Program-made: the position numbers and the translations under genes
The notes under the pieces: generated by a model
Seen by the model: the letters and a program-made list of their open reading frames with translations, nothing else
What the model was told of the DNA's origin: nothing
Database searches by the model: none
Shown here: positions 6,374 through 14,645 of the stretch, piece after piece
Layout: each line of letters opens with the position of its first letter
Position numbering within the stretch: the first letter of the stretch is position 1
Assembly: GCA_964347945.1 (NCBI GenBank)
Contig: CAYGAW010000200.1
Span: 1-23,828 of the forward strand
DNA: 23,828 bases
Direction: 5' to 3'
DNA from: CAYGAW01 sp964347945
GTDB taxonomy: Bacteria; Chloroflexota; Anaerolineae; UBA7937; B3-Chlor

Positions 6374-8437
6374 GTGATGAGGAACGAGAACAAAGGGAAC
6401 CAGAGTGCAAACCACAAGGAGGCGGGCCGGGCAGAGTTGGGGAGTGAGACTGATCGTCTGGCTGTCAAAACGATCAGAGCCCTGGCGATGGACATGGTGC
6501 AGAAGGCGAACTCGGGCCACCCTGGGATGCCCATGGGGATGGCCGAGGCAGCGTACGTCCTGTGGAGCCGATTCCTGAAGCACAATCCGGCCAACCCTCG
6601 TTGGCCAGATCGGGACCGCTTCGTGCTCTCGGCCGGACACGGATCCGCGCTCCTCTACAGCCTACTCCACCTATCCGGATACGACCTCCCCATAGAACAG
6701 TTGATGAGCTTCAGACAATGGGGCAGTATCACCCCGGGCCATCCCGAACATGGTTTAACCCCCGGCGTAGAGGCCACCACCGGTCCTCTAGGACAGGGGT
6801 TCGCCAACGGGGTAGGCATGGCCATTGCTGAGCGCTTCCTGGCTGGACTATTCAACCGCGATGGGTACCCCGTCGTGGATCACCACACCTACGGCATAGT
6901 GAGCGACGGGGACTTGATGGAGGGAATCTCCCACGAGGCCGCTTCACTCGCTGGCCACCTCGGTATGGGCAGGCTCATCTACCTCTACGACGACAATCAA
7001 ATCTCCATCGAAGGAAGCACGGCCCTCACCTTCACGGAGGATGTAACCAGGAGGTTCGAAGCCTATCGGTGGATGGTACTGGAGGTGGACGGTCACGATA
7101 TGCGAGCTGTTGCTGAGGCGTTGGGGGCTGCCCAGGCTGAACTAGAGCGTCCAACACTGATCCGCTGTCATACTCACATAGCCAAGGGCAGTCCGAACAA
7201 ACAGGACTCTGCTGACGCTCACGGCGCGCCCTTGGGGGAGGAGGAGGTGCGCCTCACCAAGGAGAGAATGGGTTGGCCTACCGAACCCACATTCCTGGTG
7301 CCTCAGGAAGTGCGCGACTACTTCGGGGAACGGAGAGAGCCTTGGGCAAGCGAGGAGGCTCGATGGGAAGCACTCCTCTCTGAATATGCCGCTGAACATG
7401 AGGACTTGGCCAGCCTCTGGGCCCAGGTGATGGCGGGACGTCTGCCAACGGGTTGGACTGAGCACCTACCATCCTTCGATACGGGTGAGCGGATAGCGAC
7501 GCGCTCGGCCTCAGGAGAGGTGCTCAACGCCATAGCTGCCCACCTGCCGACGCTGATAGGCGGTTCAGCAGACCTGGCGCCGTCAACCAAGACATACCTG
7601 AATAACTATGGATCCATCAGAAATAACGACTTTGGGGCCCGGAATTTCCATTTCGGCGTGAGAGAACACGCCATGGGAGGCATTCTCAACGGTCTGGCCC
7701 TGCACGGAGGGATCATCCCCTACGGTGGCACCTTCCTCGTTTTCTCTGACTACATGCGACCATCAATCCGGCTGGCAGCTATGATGGGCCTCCGGGTCAT
7801 CTACGTTTTCACCCACGACAGTGTCTTCGTGGGAGAAGATGGTCCCACCCACGAGCCGGTGGAGCAGCTGGCCGCCCTACGAGCCATACCAGGCCTGGTG
7901 GTGATCAGGCCCGCGGATGCCAACGAGACGGCCGTGGCCTGGAGAGTGGCGCTCGAGAGACAGAGCCCGGTGGCCCTGTCGCTCACGCGGCAAAAGTTGC
8001 CGGTTCTAGATCGATCAAAGCTGGCAGGCGCGGAGAACCTGGCCCGCGGGGCCTATGTGCTGATGGGGAAGGAGCTCGAGGAGCCGCACTTGACCATACT
8101 GGCAAGCGGATCAGAAGTACACCTGGCCGTGGCCGCAGCCAGCGAACTAGCGAGCGATGGGGTGAGCACCAGAGTCGTGAGTTTCCCCAGTTGGGAGCTG
8201 TTCGAAGAACAGCCGGAATCATACAGGGAAGAGGTCCTACCTGCCACCGCGCAGGCTCGACTGGTAGTAGAAGCAGGCGTTGGCCAAGGGTGGGACAAGT
8301 ATCTGGCACCTGATGGCCAGATGATCGCGATTGAGCGATTCGGAGCTTCGGCTCCGTACGAGATTCTCGCCGAGAAGCTCGGCTTCACCATCTCCAACGT
8401 CGTATCCAAAGCCCAGGCGATGTTGAGGAAGTCCTGA
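6374..8437 (+). CDS. tkt: Transketolase
   Basis: A full-length transketolase of 686-687 residues (E. coli TktA has 663). It is a thiamine-diphosphate enzyme moving two-carbon units between sugar phosphates in the pentose phosphate pathway. Visible motifs: KANSGHPGMPMGMA (44-57); the diphosphate/Mg site SDGDLMEGISHEAAS with Asn in YDDNQISI about 30 residues on; AKGSPNKQDSADAHGAPLG; and in the pyrimidine domain VREHAMGG and GEDGPTHEPVEQLAALR. All three domains are intact. GTG at 6374 and ATG at 6377 are both possible starts behind GAGGT at 6363-6367; the first is listed. It stands alone on plus, converging with the 4Fe-4S gene across a 95-nt gap that has no clear terminator, only a small palindrome CCATCGATGG (8441-8450). 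Confidence 0.97.
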   Translation: MMRNENKGNQSANHKEAGRAELGSETDRLAVKTIRALAMDMVQKANSGHPGMPMGMAEAAYVLWSRFLKHNPANPRWPDRDRFVLSAGHGSALLYSLLHLSGYDLPIEQLMSFRQWGSITPGHPEHGLTPGVEATTGPLGQGFANGVGMAIAERFLAGLFNRDGYPVVDHHTYGIVSDGDLMEGISHEAASLAGHLGMGRLIYLYDDNQISIEGSTALTFTEDVTRRFEAYRWMVLEVDGHDMRAVAEALGAAQAELERPTLIRCHTHIAKGSPNKQDSADAHGAPLGEEEVRLTKERMGWPTEPTFLVPQEVRDYFGERREPWASEEARWEALLSEYAAEHEDLASLWAQVMAGRLPTGWTEHLPSFDTGERIATRSASGEVLNAIAAHLPTLIGGSADLAPSTKTYLNNYGSIRNNDFGARNFHFGVREHAMGGILNGLALHGGIIPYGGTFLVFSDYMRPSIRLAAMMGLRVIYVFTHDSVFVGEDGPTHEPVEQLAALRAIPGLVVIRPADANETAVAWRVALERQSPVALSLTRQKLPVLDRSKLAGAENLARGAYVLMGKELEEPHLTILASGSEVHLAVAAASELASDGVSTRVVSFPSWELFEEQPESYREEVLPATAQARLVVEAGVGQGWDKYLAPDGQMIAIERFGASAPYEILAEKLGFTISNVVSKAQAMLRKS

Positions 8438-8532
8438 GATCCATCGATGGGAATCAATAGCTTGCGGCCAAGATCGATGTCGACAGGACACTGAATCTGG
8501 GCCAAACGCATACCGGAGTCACTGGCGCCCCA

Positions 8533-9618
8533 TCATCCCTTCTGTTCTAGGATGCGTTCGTGCAACTCGGCGAAGGTGGCTGGCGGGGCGACGTCAGTCC
8601 GCCGCTTGAGTCGTACGGCCTCATTGGCACAGGAGATGGCGCATAGCCCGCAGCCGATGCACACGTCCTCGTCCACTGTGGGGATCTCATCATCCATGAC
8701 CAAAGCATCCACCGGACATGCTTCAACGCAGTCGCCACACCCAACGCAGGCGTCCTCCTCGGTGGTTCGCAGGAAGTAGGTGGCCATAATATCATCTCGG
8801 TGCAACCGCCGCCGGGCGATGGGGCCGACGTTCCAGCAGGCGTGCTCACAGCAGTTGCAGGTATGCTTGATACCAAGCTGCGAGTTGTCCACCAAGTGTA
8901 CCAGCCCGCTTTCCTCAGCCGCACGGATCACGCTTAGGGCTTCCTCCGCCTCGATCTGCCGCGCCATCCCTCGCTCGATGAGGTATTCGGCCAGTTCATC
9001 ATACTTCAGGCACACCTCCAGCGGATGGTCGCAGAGGGCCTTGTTGAGCAATTGAGCGGTCATGCGGCAGGGGCAGTGCGCCACAGCGATCTTGCGTGCT
9101 TGGTGTATCACGACTTCCATCAGTTCGTAGGGATACACGGCCTGGAACGGGCCTGTGACGGCCTCTTTGACGGGAATATACCGGAAGGCCTTGGGCGTGG
9201 TCCCGTAGGTCTCTTTGATCTCCGGCGAGCGGAAGTATTTCACCAGGCGCCCGGCCATGTCTTTGGAGTGGGGGGTGCGCTCCCCCTTCCAGAAAAACGC
9301 CTGGGGAAAGCCGTAGCCGACTTGGTGGAGGGCATAGCCCGGCTGCCCATCGTCGGTAGGGCCAGAGAAGAGCAGTCCCCGCGTCGCGAGTTTCTCCAGG
9401 GCGTCCGTTACTTCCTCGACAGGCCGGCCCAGGTTACCGGCCACCTCATCCGCGGTGGCTACTTCTAGCGGGATGCGCGTGTTGGGAATGGCCAGCGCCA
9501 CCTCGGCCTCTGCGGGACTGAAGTTGGCCCGCAAGATGTCCACGAGATCCTCCTTGTCGGGATAGCCCATGCCCAGGGCGGATAGGTGGCGTGCCAATCG
9601 GGTGTAGGGGTCAGACAT
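8533..9618 (-). CDS. 4Fe-4S protein with two ferredoxin-type clusters and extra Cys motifs
   Basis: A 361-residue soluble protein. The C-terminal third has two classic 4Fe-4S motifs, CVGCGDCVEACP (291-302) and CIGCGLCAISCA (320-331; Ala replaces the usual Pro). Further Cys lie upstream: CPC at 182-184, C196, C203 and TCNCCEHAC (253-261), enough for one more metal site. Residues about 50-85 (TADEVAGNLGRPVEEVTDAL, then KLATRGLLF) look like a winged helix. This suggests an electron carrier or redox enzyme subunit, or a redox-sensing protein; no named family function can be assigned. The ATG at 9618 has an AAGGAG ribosome site 8 nt upstream. A GTG at 9642 overlapping the pfkB stop is an alternative. 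The close coupling to the PfkB-type kinase places it in the same operon. Confidence 0.8.
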   Translation of the reverse strand: MSDPYTRLARHLSALGMGYPDKEDLVDILRANFSPAEAEVALAIPNTRIPLEVATADEVAGNLGRPVEEVTDALEKLATRGLLFSGPTDDGQPGYALHQVGYGFPQAFFWKGERTPHSKDMAGRLVKYFRSPEIKETYGTTPKAFRYIPVKEAVTGPFQAVYPYELMEVVIHQARKIAVAHCPCRMTAQLLNKALCDHPLEVCLKYDELAEYLIERGMARQIEAEEALSVIRAAEESGLVHLVDNSQLGIKHTCNCCEHACWNVGPIARRRLHRDDIMATYFLRTTEEDACVGCGDCVEACPVDALVMDDEIPTVDEDVCIGCGLCAISCANEAVRLKRRTDVAPPATFAELHERILEQKG

Positions 9619-9638
9619 AGTATCAGCTCCTTCGCCGC

Positions 9639-10643
9639 TCACGCACCGGACCGGTTCGACAGGAACTCGGACACTGCCCCCAGTTCCTCACTCCAATCCT
9701 GCCAGGCCGGTTGGCCCCGGCGTTCTTCAAGGAAGGACAGACTTGCCTTCGGGTCGGGTAGGGAGATCCCGCCGCCCGTAACGGTGGTAGCCATCGCACC
9801 CAGTGCATTGGCCAAGACTCCAGATGCCCGCACGGTCAGGCCCCCGAGCCGCCCCAGGATGAATCCCGCGTTGAAGCTGTCGCCTGCCCCGGTGGCATCT
9901 ACCGGATCCACTGCGAATGCAGGCACACGATAGAGACCGGCAACGGACCCCATCAAGCACCCTTGTTCGCGCAGCTTGAGCGCCACGACCTCCGGTCCGT
10001 AGCTCAACAGGGTCTCCACCGCTCCTTCGGAGCTTCTGTCGTATGTCAGCGCCTCTGCTGGCGCCGGGTTGGTGCAGACCATCGAAACCATGGGCAATAG
10101 GGTCAAGATGTCTTCCCGAGGAATTGTCATCAGTTCGACTCCGATGTCTACCGACACGGGCACGCGAGCATGATGTGCTATCTGGATTGCTTGGTGTGCT
10201 GCATCTCTCTGAGGACTCTCCACGAGGGCGTAGCCAGAGACGTGGAGGACTTGCGCCTGGCGGATGTTGTTCTCGTCCGTCGGCTCGAAGGAAGTCTTGG
10301 CGTTGGCGCCCCGACAACTGAAGAAAGTCCGCTCTCCATCGGGCGTGACGGCGGCAAAGATCAATCCCGTCATCGCGTCGACATCTCGTTGCAGACAGGC
10401 CAAGCTGACGTCTGCCTCTCGCAAGTCAGCCAGGGCGTAGTCTGCGAAGACATCTTGTCCGACTCGCGCTATGATGGATACTGAAAGCCCGAACTTGCTG
10501 AGGACAATGGCAGTGTTCGCAGCCGAGCCTCCGGCGCGCAGGTCTACCCTATGGGCGAGACTGTCACCCCCCAATGCTGGATAGCTTGGCACCCGTGCGA
10601 GGATATCAAGGGTGACGTCACCTAATGTGACTACGTCGTACAC
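9639..10643 (-). CDS. PfkB-family (ribokinase-like) sugar or nucleoside kinase
   Basis: A 334-residue ribokinase-fold kinase that should phosphorylate a sugar, sugar acid or nucleoside with ATP. The N-terminal PfkB motif is AGGSAANTAIVLSKFG (37-52). The C-terminal motif DATGAGDSFNAGF (249-261) carries the catalytic base D255 and the anion hole. The start is GTG at 10643 with a modest AGGTAGG site. Its stop lies just upstream of the 4Fe-4S gene start (20 nt from the preferred ATG, or a 4-nt overlap with the alternative GTG). A BtpA/SgcQ-type gene lies 117 nt upstream on the same strand. Substrate cannot be read from the sequence; the nearby transketolase weakly suggests a pentose-linked route. 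Confidence 0.9.
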   Translation of the reverse strand: MYDVVTLGDVTLDILARVPSYPALGGDSLAHRVDLRAGGSAANTAIVLSKFGLSVSIIARVGQDVFADYALADLREADVSLACLQRDVDAMTGLIFAAVTPDGERTFFSCRGANAKTSFEPTDENNIRQAQVLHVSGYALVESPQRDAAHQAIQIAHHARVPVSVDIGVELMTIPREDILTLLPMVSMVCTNPAPAEALTYDRSSEGAVETLLSYGPEVVALKLREQGCLMGSVAGLYRVPAFAVDPVDATGAGDSFNAGFILGRLGGLTVRASGVLANALGAMATTVTGGGISLPDPKASLSFLEERRGQPAWQDWSEELGAVSEFLSNRSGA

Positions 10644-10760
10644 TTGCGTTTACCTACCTGACGACCCAGATACACGGTTGGTGCGCCAGCGATTCATGCT
10701 TGGTAACGCGATGAAGACAAGAGCCTTGGGCCTCACTCCGGTTTGAGGTCAGGGGCAAAC

Positions 10761-11591
10761 CTAGCGCAGCTGCTTGACCAGGGTCATGAAGGCTGCGACT
10801 CTCGCTTTGTCAACGGGGTTCGTGGTTACCCCCCCTTCCTTAAGGCTTGTCCCAACGATCACACCGTCCGCTATGGCGAGCAACTGGGTCACATTTCCTT
10901 CGTGCACTCCGCTACCCACTAGTACAGGAAAGTCGGGCACGGCTTCTTTGGCTCTCGAGACGTCGTCCATGTCCGCCGGCTGTCCTGTCTCGCCGCCGGT
11001 GACGATGATAGCATCGGCCAGTCCCCGGTGCACTGTGTCTCGCGCTGCCTGCTCCACGCTCTGATTACCCAGCGGCGCAGCATGTTTCACCAACACGTCA
11101 GCGAATATCCTGGTGCTCGTGCCCAACTCCTTGCGATATCTGACGGTGTCATGAGCGCGGCCTTCAATCATGCCCTGATCGGTTATCATGGCACCGGTAT
11201 GCACATTCACCCTGATGAACTGAGCACCGGTTGTGGAGGCTATGGCCAGCGCCGACATGCTGTCATTCCGCAGCACATTGACTCCCACCGGTACGTCGAC
11301 GACTTCTCTGACAGCTTCTACCGCGAGAGTCATGGCAGAGACAGTATGAGCCCTCACGCGCCCCTTGGAGAAAGGGGCGTCGCCGAAATTCTCGACAATG
11401 AGCCCGTCTATCCCTCCAGCTGCTAGAGCCTGGGCGTCGCCTACCGCCCGCTTCAGTACGTCGGCCATTTGCCCCGTCGAGAGTGGTGATCCAGGCAGCG
11501 GAAGGAGGTGAACCATCCCTATCACGTATTTGTCAGTGCCGAATAGCGATTTCAGCTCTTCCTTCGGATCTACTCTCATTTCACTTGGCAT
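10761..11591 (-). CDS. BtpA/SgcQ family TIM-barrel protein
   Basis: A 276-residue single-domain protein of the BtpA/SgcQ family. Recognisable blocks are VIGMVHLLPLPGSP (23-36), GGIDGLIVENFGDAPF, VPVGVNVLRND, FIRVNVHTGAMITDQGMIEG, FADVLVKHAAPL and the phosphate-site-like VLVGSGVHEGNV. The family is named after a cyanobacterial photosystem I biogenesis factor and E. coli SgcQ, which sits in a sugar-use gene cluster; its reaction is not established. Neighbours here (PfkB kinase downstream, beta-keto acid cleavage enzyme upstream) favour a catabolic, aldolase-like role over photosynthesis. The ATG at 11591 has a GGAGGAGGAG ribosome site; an in-frame ATG four codons later is a possible alternative. 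Confidence 0.88.
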   Translation of the reverse strand: MPSEMRVDPKEELKSLFGTDKYVIGMVHLLPLPGSPLSTGQMADVLKRAVGDAQALAAGGIDGLIVENFGDAPFSKGRVRAHTVSAMTLAVEAVREVVDVPVGVNVLRNDSMSALAIASTTGAQFIRVNVHTGAMITDQGMIEGRAHDTVRYRKELGTSTRIFADVLVKHAAPLGNQSVEQAARDTVHRGLADAIIVTGGETGQPADMDDVSRAKEAVPDFPVLVGSGVHEGNVTQLLAIADGVIVGTSLKEGGVTTNPVDKARVAAFMTLVKQLR

Positions 11592-11697
11592 TCTCCTCCT
11601 CCAGGAGAGGAACTCAAGGAACTTGCACGGTGAAGAGGTGTCAACATGTCTGGCTGGTGCAAGAGACCGGAATGGATGTCCCCCCGGCAGATTTCGC

Positions 11698-12525
11698 CTA
11701 GCGATCTATCCCCAATATCTGGCGGGCTTCGTCCGGTGTCGCAGGCGCACGGTCGAGAGCACGGATCAAGTCCACGGCCATCCCCACCAGCTGAGCATTG
11801 CTTTTGGCCAGGATTCCTTCTCGCAGATAGATGTTATCCTCAAACCCCACACGCACGTTGCCTCCCAATAGGATACCAAGGGCGATCATCCGCTTCTGGG
11901 TGCGCCCGACTCCCAGCACTGACCAGCGGGCGTCGGGAGGTAGTTTGCTCTTCATGAACAGAAGGTTCTCTGGCGTGGCCTCTATCCCCCATCTCACTCC
12001 CATGCACAGCTGAAAGTACGGTGGACCGTCGATCAGACCTTCCTCGATCAAGGCGCTGGCTTGATGGATATGGCCAACGTCGAAGACTTCGATCTCAGGC
12101 TTGATGCCATATTCACGCATTCTCTCAGCTGCGCTCCTTCCCCATTCCGGAGGATTCAAGAACACCGCATCCGGGAAGTTGATCGAGCCCAGATCTAGGG
12201 AACAGATGTCAGGTCTTAATGTAACAGGCCGAAGCCGCCTTTCAATGAGGTTGGGTCCGGTGCGAAACAGCCCACTCGTCGTCAGATTGACGAGCATGTC
12301 GCACTTGCTCCGAATGCGGTCCATCACCTCTTGGAACAGCTCCATCTTGAAGTCTGGCTTCCCTGTTTCAGGATCTCGAACGTGAATGTGCGCAACTGCT
12401 GCGCCAGCCTCGTGGCACTCGATAGCGGATTGGGCGATCTCCTCTGGAGTGTAGGGAACGGCGGGATTCATCTCCTTGGTAGGCCTTGAGCCCGTTACAG
12501 CTGCGGTGACGATCACCTTTTCCAT
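11698..12525 (-). CDS. Beta-keto acid cleavage enzyme (BKACE, DUF849; Kce-like)
   Basis: A 275-residue TIM-barrel enzyme of the BKACE family, which includes 3-keto-5-aminohexanoate cleavage enzyme of lysine fermentation. Members react a beta-keto acid with acetyl-CoA to give acetoacetate and a new acyl-CoA. Zinc ligands are visible in AHIHVRDP (H46, H48) and GFEDN (E229), the latter followed by D230; R225 fits the conserved Arg. The acid side chain accepted differs widely between subgroups, so Kce itself is only one option. The ATG at 12525 has a GGGGAG site about 12 nt upstream. It is the first gene of the minus-strand run ending with the 4Fe-4S protein; the gap to the next gene is 106 nt. 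Confidence 0.92.
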   Translation of the reverse strand: MEKVIVTAAVTGSRPTKEMNPAVPYTPEEIAQSAIECHEAGAAVAHIHVRDPETGKPDFKMELFQEVMDRIRSKCDMLVNLTTSGLFRTGPNLIERRLRPVTLRPDICSLDLGSINFPDAVFLNPPEWGRSAAERMREYGIKPEIEVFDVGHIHQASALIEEGLIDGPPYFQLCMGVRWGIEATPENLLFMKSKLPPDARWSVLGVGRTQKRMIALGILLGGNVRVGFEDNIYLREGILAKSNAQLVGMAVDLIRALDRAPATPDEARQILGIDR

Positions 12526-12912
12526 GATCGAGAGATGCTCCCCAATTGGCGAAGCTCGTTTGGCATGAGCTGCGCTTCGGAAGGATTCGCCAGGAGACCC
12601 GTCAGTCTGGCCCTTTCGCCGTCCGGGTCCTCAAGCGATTATATCGTCTCGGTTCCGAAAGGGCCAGCCATCACTGGGCGCCACGGCAACTGTCGGAGGC
12701 GATGGGATGCTTGGAACGAGGTGATTGTGCAAGGTCAGCAGACGGCAGAAGTCGTCGAGCCTGTTGCGAGATAAGAGTTCTCAAGGGAAGCTGGCCGGAA
12801 CGCGCTCTCAGAATCGAGCCAGTTCAAGCCCCAGCGCGTCGCCAGGGACCTGTCACGATCGGCAGCATTGTCCTGGATCGCGCGCATCATCGGTGGACGG
12901 AACGCTGCGCTT
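12526..12912. other. Non-coding interval upstream of the beta-keto acid cleavage gene
   Basis: Nearly 390 bases with no recognisable protein. On the minus strand TATAAT at 12638-12643 is a consensus -10 hexamer, about 110 nt upstream of the DUF849 gene, but no good -35 lies 16-18 nt before it, so activator control is possible. A plus-strand open frame here (about 12546-12926) has an Arg- and Cys-rich composition, no ribosome site and no family resemblance; I regard it as non-coding. Confidence 0.4.
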
Positions 12913-13221
12913 CTAGCTCTTTGTGAACTCAAGTTGCTCGGGGCGGGGCCGCAGCAGCGTTCGAACTCCCCAAACCAGGCAGAGTATGCCGACCGCGAGG
13001 GGCACAAGCGCCACAACTGCACACGGTAGAGCCGCGGCGCGGAGAAGTTGAGGAGTAGGGGCATCGCCCGACCCAGCAAACGACGCCAGCATCTCGGGGC
13101 TTATGGTGGAGGCTATGTAGCTCCCGAAGGCTTGGAAGCCAAGGCAACAGGCGCAGGGCAAACACACTATCAGACTACCTGCGATTGCGACCCATCCTAG
13201 AGTCTTTGTCTGCGCATCCAT
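12913..13221 (-). CDS. Small two-helix membrane protein
   Basis: A 102-residue hydrophobic protein of no family I recognise. Two membrane segments are clear: about 8-36 (LGWVAIAGSLIVCLPCACCLGF) and 63-88 (ALPCAVVALVPLAVGILCLVWG). Arg- and Pro-rich VRTLLRPRPEQLE closes the protein on the presumed cytoplasmic side. The Cys cluster (CLPCACC) in the first helix is unusual. The ATG at 13221 has a strong GGGAGG site 5 nt upstream, which supports a real gene. It follows the sigma/anti-sigma pair on the same strand, about 250 nt from its stop; whether it belongs to that transcription unit is unknown. Confidence 0.65.
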   Translation of the reverse strand: MDAQTKTLGWVAIAGSLIVCLPCACCLGFQAFGSYIASTISPEMLASFAGSGDAPTPQLLRAAALPCAVVALVPLAVGILCLVWGVRTLLRPRPEQLEFTKS

Positions 13222-13233
13222 GACATCCTCCCA

Positions 13234-13428
13234 TCACTCCTCGTGATTCCGTCGACTCCTAGACTCAATTGTAGACGTGTCTTGTACTCCGCCAGCGTGT
13301 TCCGCCTTGGTGGCCCCAAACAAGGCCAGATCCTTCCTGCAAACCAGTGAAGTACAGCATCGACCCGCTGAGGGTTGCTCGCTACCAGCCTCTTGAGTGT
13401 TCATGGCCCGCCTCTGATCAGACAACAA
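13234..13428 (-). CDS. Possible small hydrophilic protein (64 codons)
   Basis: A 64-codon frame with a TTG start preceded by AAGGAGG (13436-13442, spacing 7 nt), ending 12 nt before the two-helix membrane protein gene. The product is hydrophilic, with a basic/acidic end ESRSRRNHEE and two adjacent Cys; no family is recognised. Support comes only from the ribosome site and the tight spacing to the next gene; the TTG start and lack of homology count against it. Confidence 0.25.
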   Translation of the reverse strand: MLSDQRRAMNTQEAGSEQPSAGRCCTSLVCRKDLALFGATKAEHAGGVQDTSTIESRSRRNHEE

Positions 13429-13472
13429 ATCGCTCCCTCCTTGAGCTGCGACGCTACTACTACCTTGATCAT

Positions 13473-14645
13473 TCAGTCCTGCCGCCCTGCGAGGTAGCTT
13501 CTGGTGACCAGGTCCTTCACCTCTCTGGCCAGGGTGGATGCCTCGGAAAAAGGACCGGGTACTTCAATGATCGTAGCCCAGTTTCCGGCGCGCCACGCGT
13601 TGTAAGCAGTCCCCGTCACCGGATCGTAGCAGCGCATGATTCGGCCTTGATCTGTTAGCCCCGGCAGGTTGATCTCCACACCGGATATCCGGATCCTGCA
13701 CACTGTGTCTTTCCAGCAGAGGAAGAACCCGTCGACCTCCTGGAGACTCTCAGACTGGGCCACCGTGAGGAATACCAGGCGGCCATCGCCCTCATAGCTG
13801 GCTCGTGCCGCGCTCGATCGTGGACCGATCTCCACCTTCCCCACTGCGGTGACTGCCATGTGCTCCACGGACTCCAGGCCCAATGGCTCCATATCTATCA
13901 GTACCGCGTCCTCAACGGCGACCCCCTCCGCTGGATGGCCCAGCGCAATGGGCGACTCGAGGGAGAAATCTCCTAGGATGAGTATGCCCAACGCCGTTTG
14001 GCCCAACAGAAGACCGTTCACCACCAGCAGGACTAGCACAGCGGCCAGGGTGACGTACGGCAAACGGGGCAGGAGAACGAAGGTCAAGCCCAGCGCCGCC
14101 AGCAGGAACAACATGGCCGCCGACGCGGCCAACATGGCACCCGTCGCCAGCAGTTCGAAGGCAATCACGGCAGCTACCAGGAGCGGCACACTAGTTGTCA
14201 GCGACAGTAGGAGATCACCCAAGGCTGTGCCCGGTTCCCGGTGGCTTCGCCAGCGAACCAGCAATGCATAGAGCGCCAGTACAACTGCCGTCGCCCCCAG
14301 CCACGGGAGTCCGTGGCCTGGCACACCGGCGAGCGCATTGAGGGCCATCACATCCACCATTCCCCACTGGAAGATGGCCAGTACGGAGGCAAGCATGAAC
14401 AAGCCGCCCACGCCGAGGGCGTAGAAGAGGCGCCGCGTGCGGGTCAGAAACTCCCGCCCGTTGGCTGGCTCCTCACCTCGGTCTAGCTCTGCCAGTGCTT
14501 CTTCTACCACGCGGCTGTCGCCCAGAGCCTTCCGACAGGTGGGACAACGGGACAGGTGTTCTTCTACGAGTTGCTGGGTCTCCGGGCTGGCCTCCCCTGA
14601 GACGTATACCACCATCAGATCCGAGACGACCTCACAACTCAACAT
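13473..14645 (-). CDS. Membrane-anchored anti-sigma factor with zinc-finger (zf-HC2) domain
   Basis: A 390-residue partner of the ECF sigma factor encoded just upstream. The N-terminal anti-sigma zinc motif is H30-x3-C34-x2-C37 (EEHLSRCPTC), the ZAS signature that holds sigma in the cytoplasm. About five membrane segments follow (roughly 74-94, 113-131, 148-168, 170-192, 197-222). A soluble tail of some 165 residues (225-390) then ends the protein, presumably outside the membrane, where it could sense a signal. The tail has a two-Cys segment (CWKDTVCR) and matches no domain I know. The ATG at 14645 is chosen for its AGGAGG site; it overlaps the sigma gene by 14 nt, so the pair is translationally coupled. 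Multi-span anti-sigma factors are less common than single-span ones. Confidence 0.88.
   Translation of the reverse strand: MLSCEVVSDLMVVYVSGEASPETQQLVEEHLSRCPTCRKALGDSRVVEEALAELDRGEEPANGREFLTRTRRLFYALGVGGLFMLASVLAIFQWGMVDVMALNALAGVPGHGLPWLGATAVVLALYALLVRWRSHREPGTALGDLLLSLTTSVPLLVAAVIAFELLATGAMLAASAAMLFLLAALGLTFVLLPRLPYVTLAAVLVLLVVNGLLLGQTALGILILGDFSLESPIALGHPAEGVAVEDAVLIDMEPLGLESVEHMAVTAVGKVEIGPRSSAARASYEGDGRLVFLTVAQSESLQEVDGFFLCWKDTVCRIRISGVEINLPGLTDQGRIMRCYDPVTGTAYNAWRAGNWATIIEVPGPFSEASTLAREVKDLVTRSYLAGRQD

Noticed and set aside
5981..6640. 219-codon minus-strand ORF opposite the transketolase start
   Set aside because: Overlaps transketolase and its promoter in antisense, has no ribosome site and no recognisable domain.
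10731..10748. CCTCA/TGAGG hairpin between the BtpA-type and PfkB-type genes
   Set aside because: Only five pairs and no T-run; too weak to call a terminator.
12546..12926. 126-codon plus-strand ORF
   Set aside because: Arg- and Cys-rich, no ribosome site, no family resemblance, and it overlaps the end of the small membrane-protein gene.
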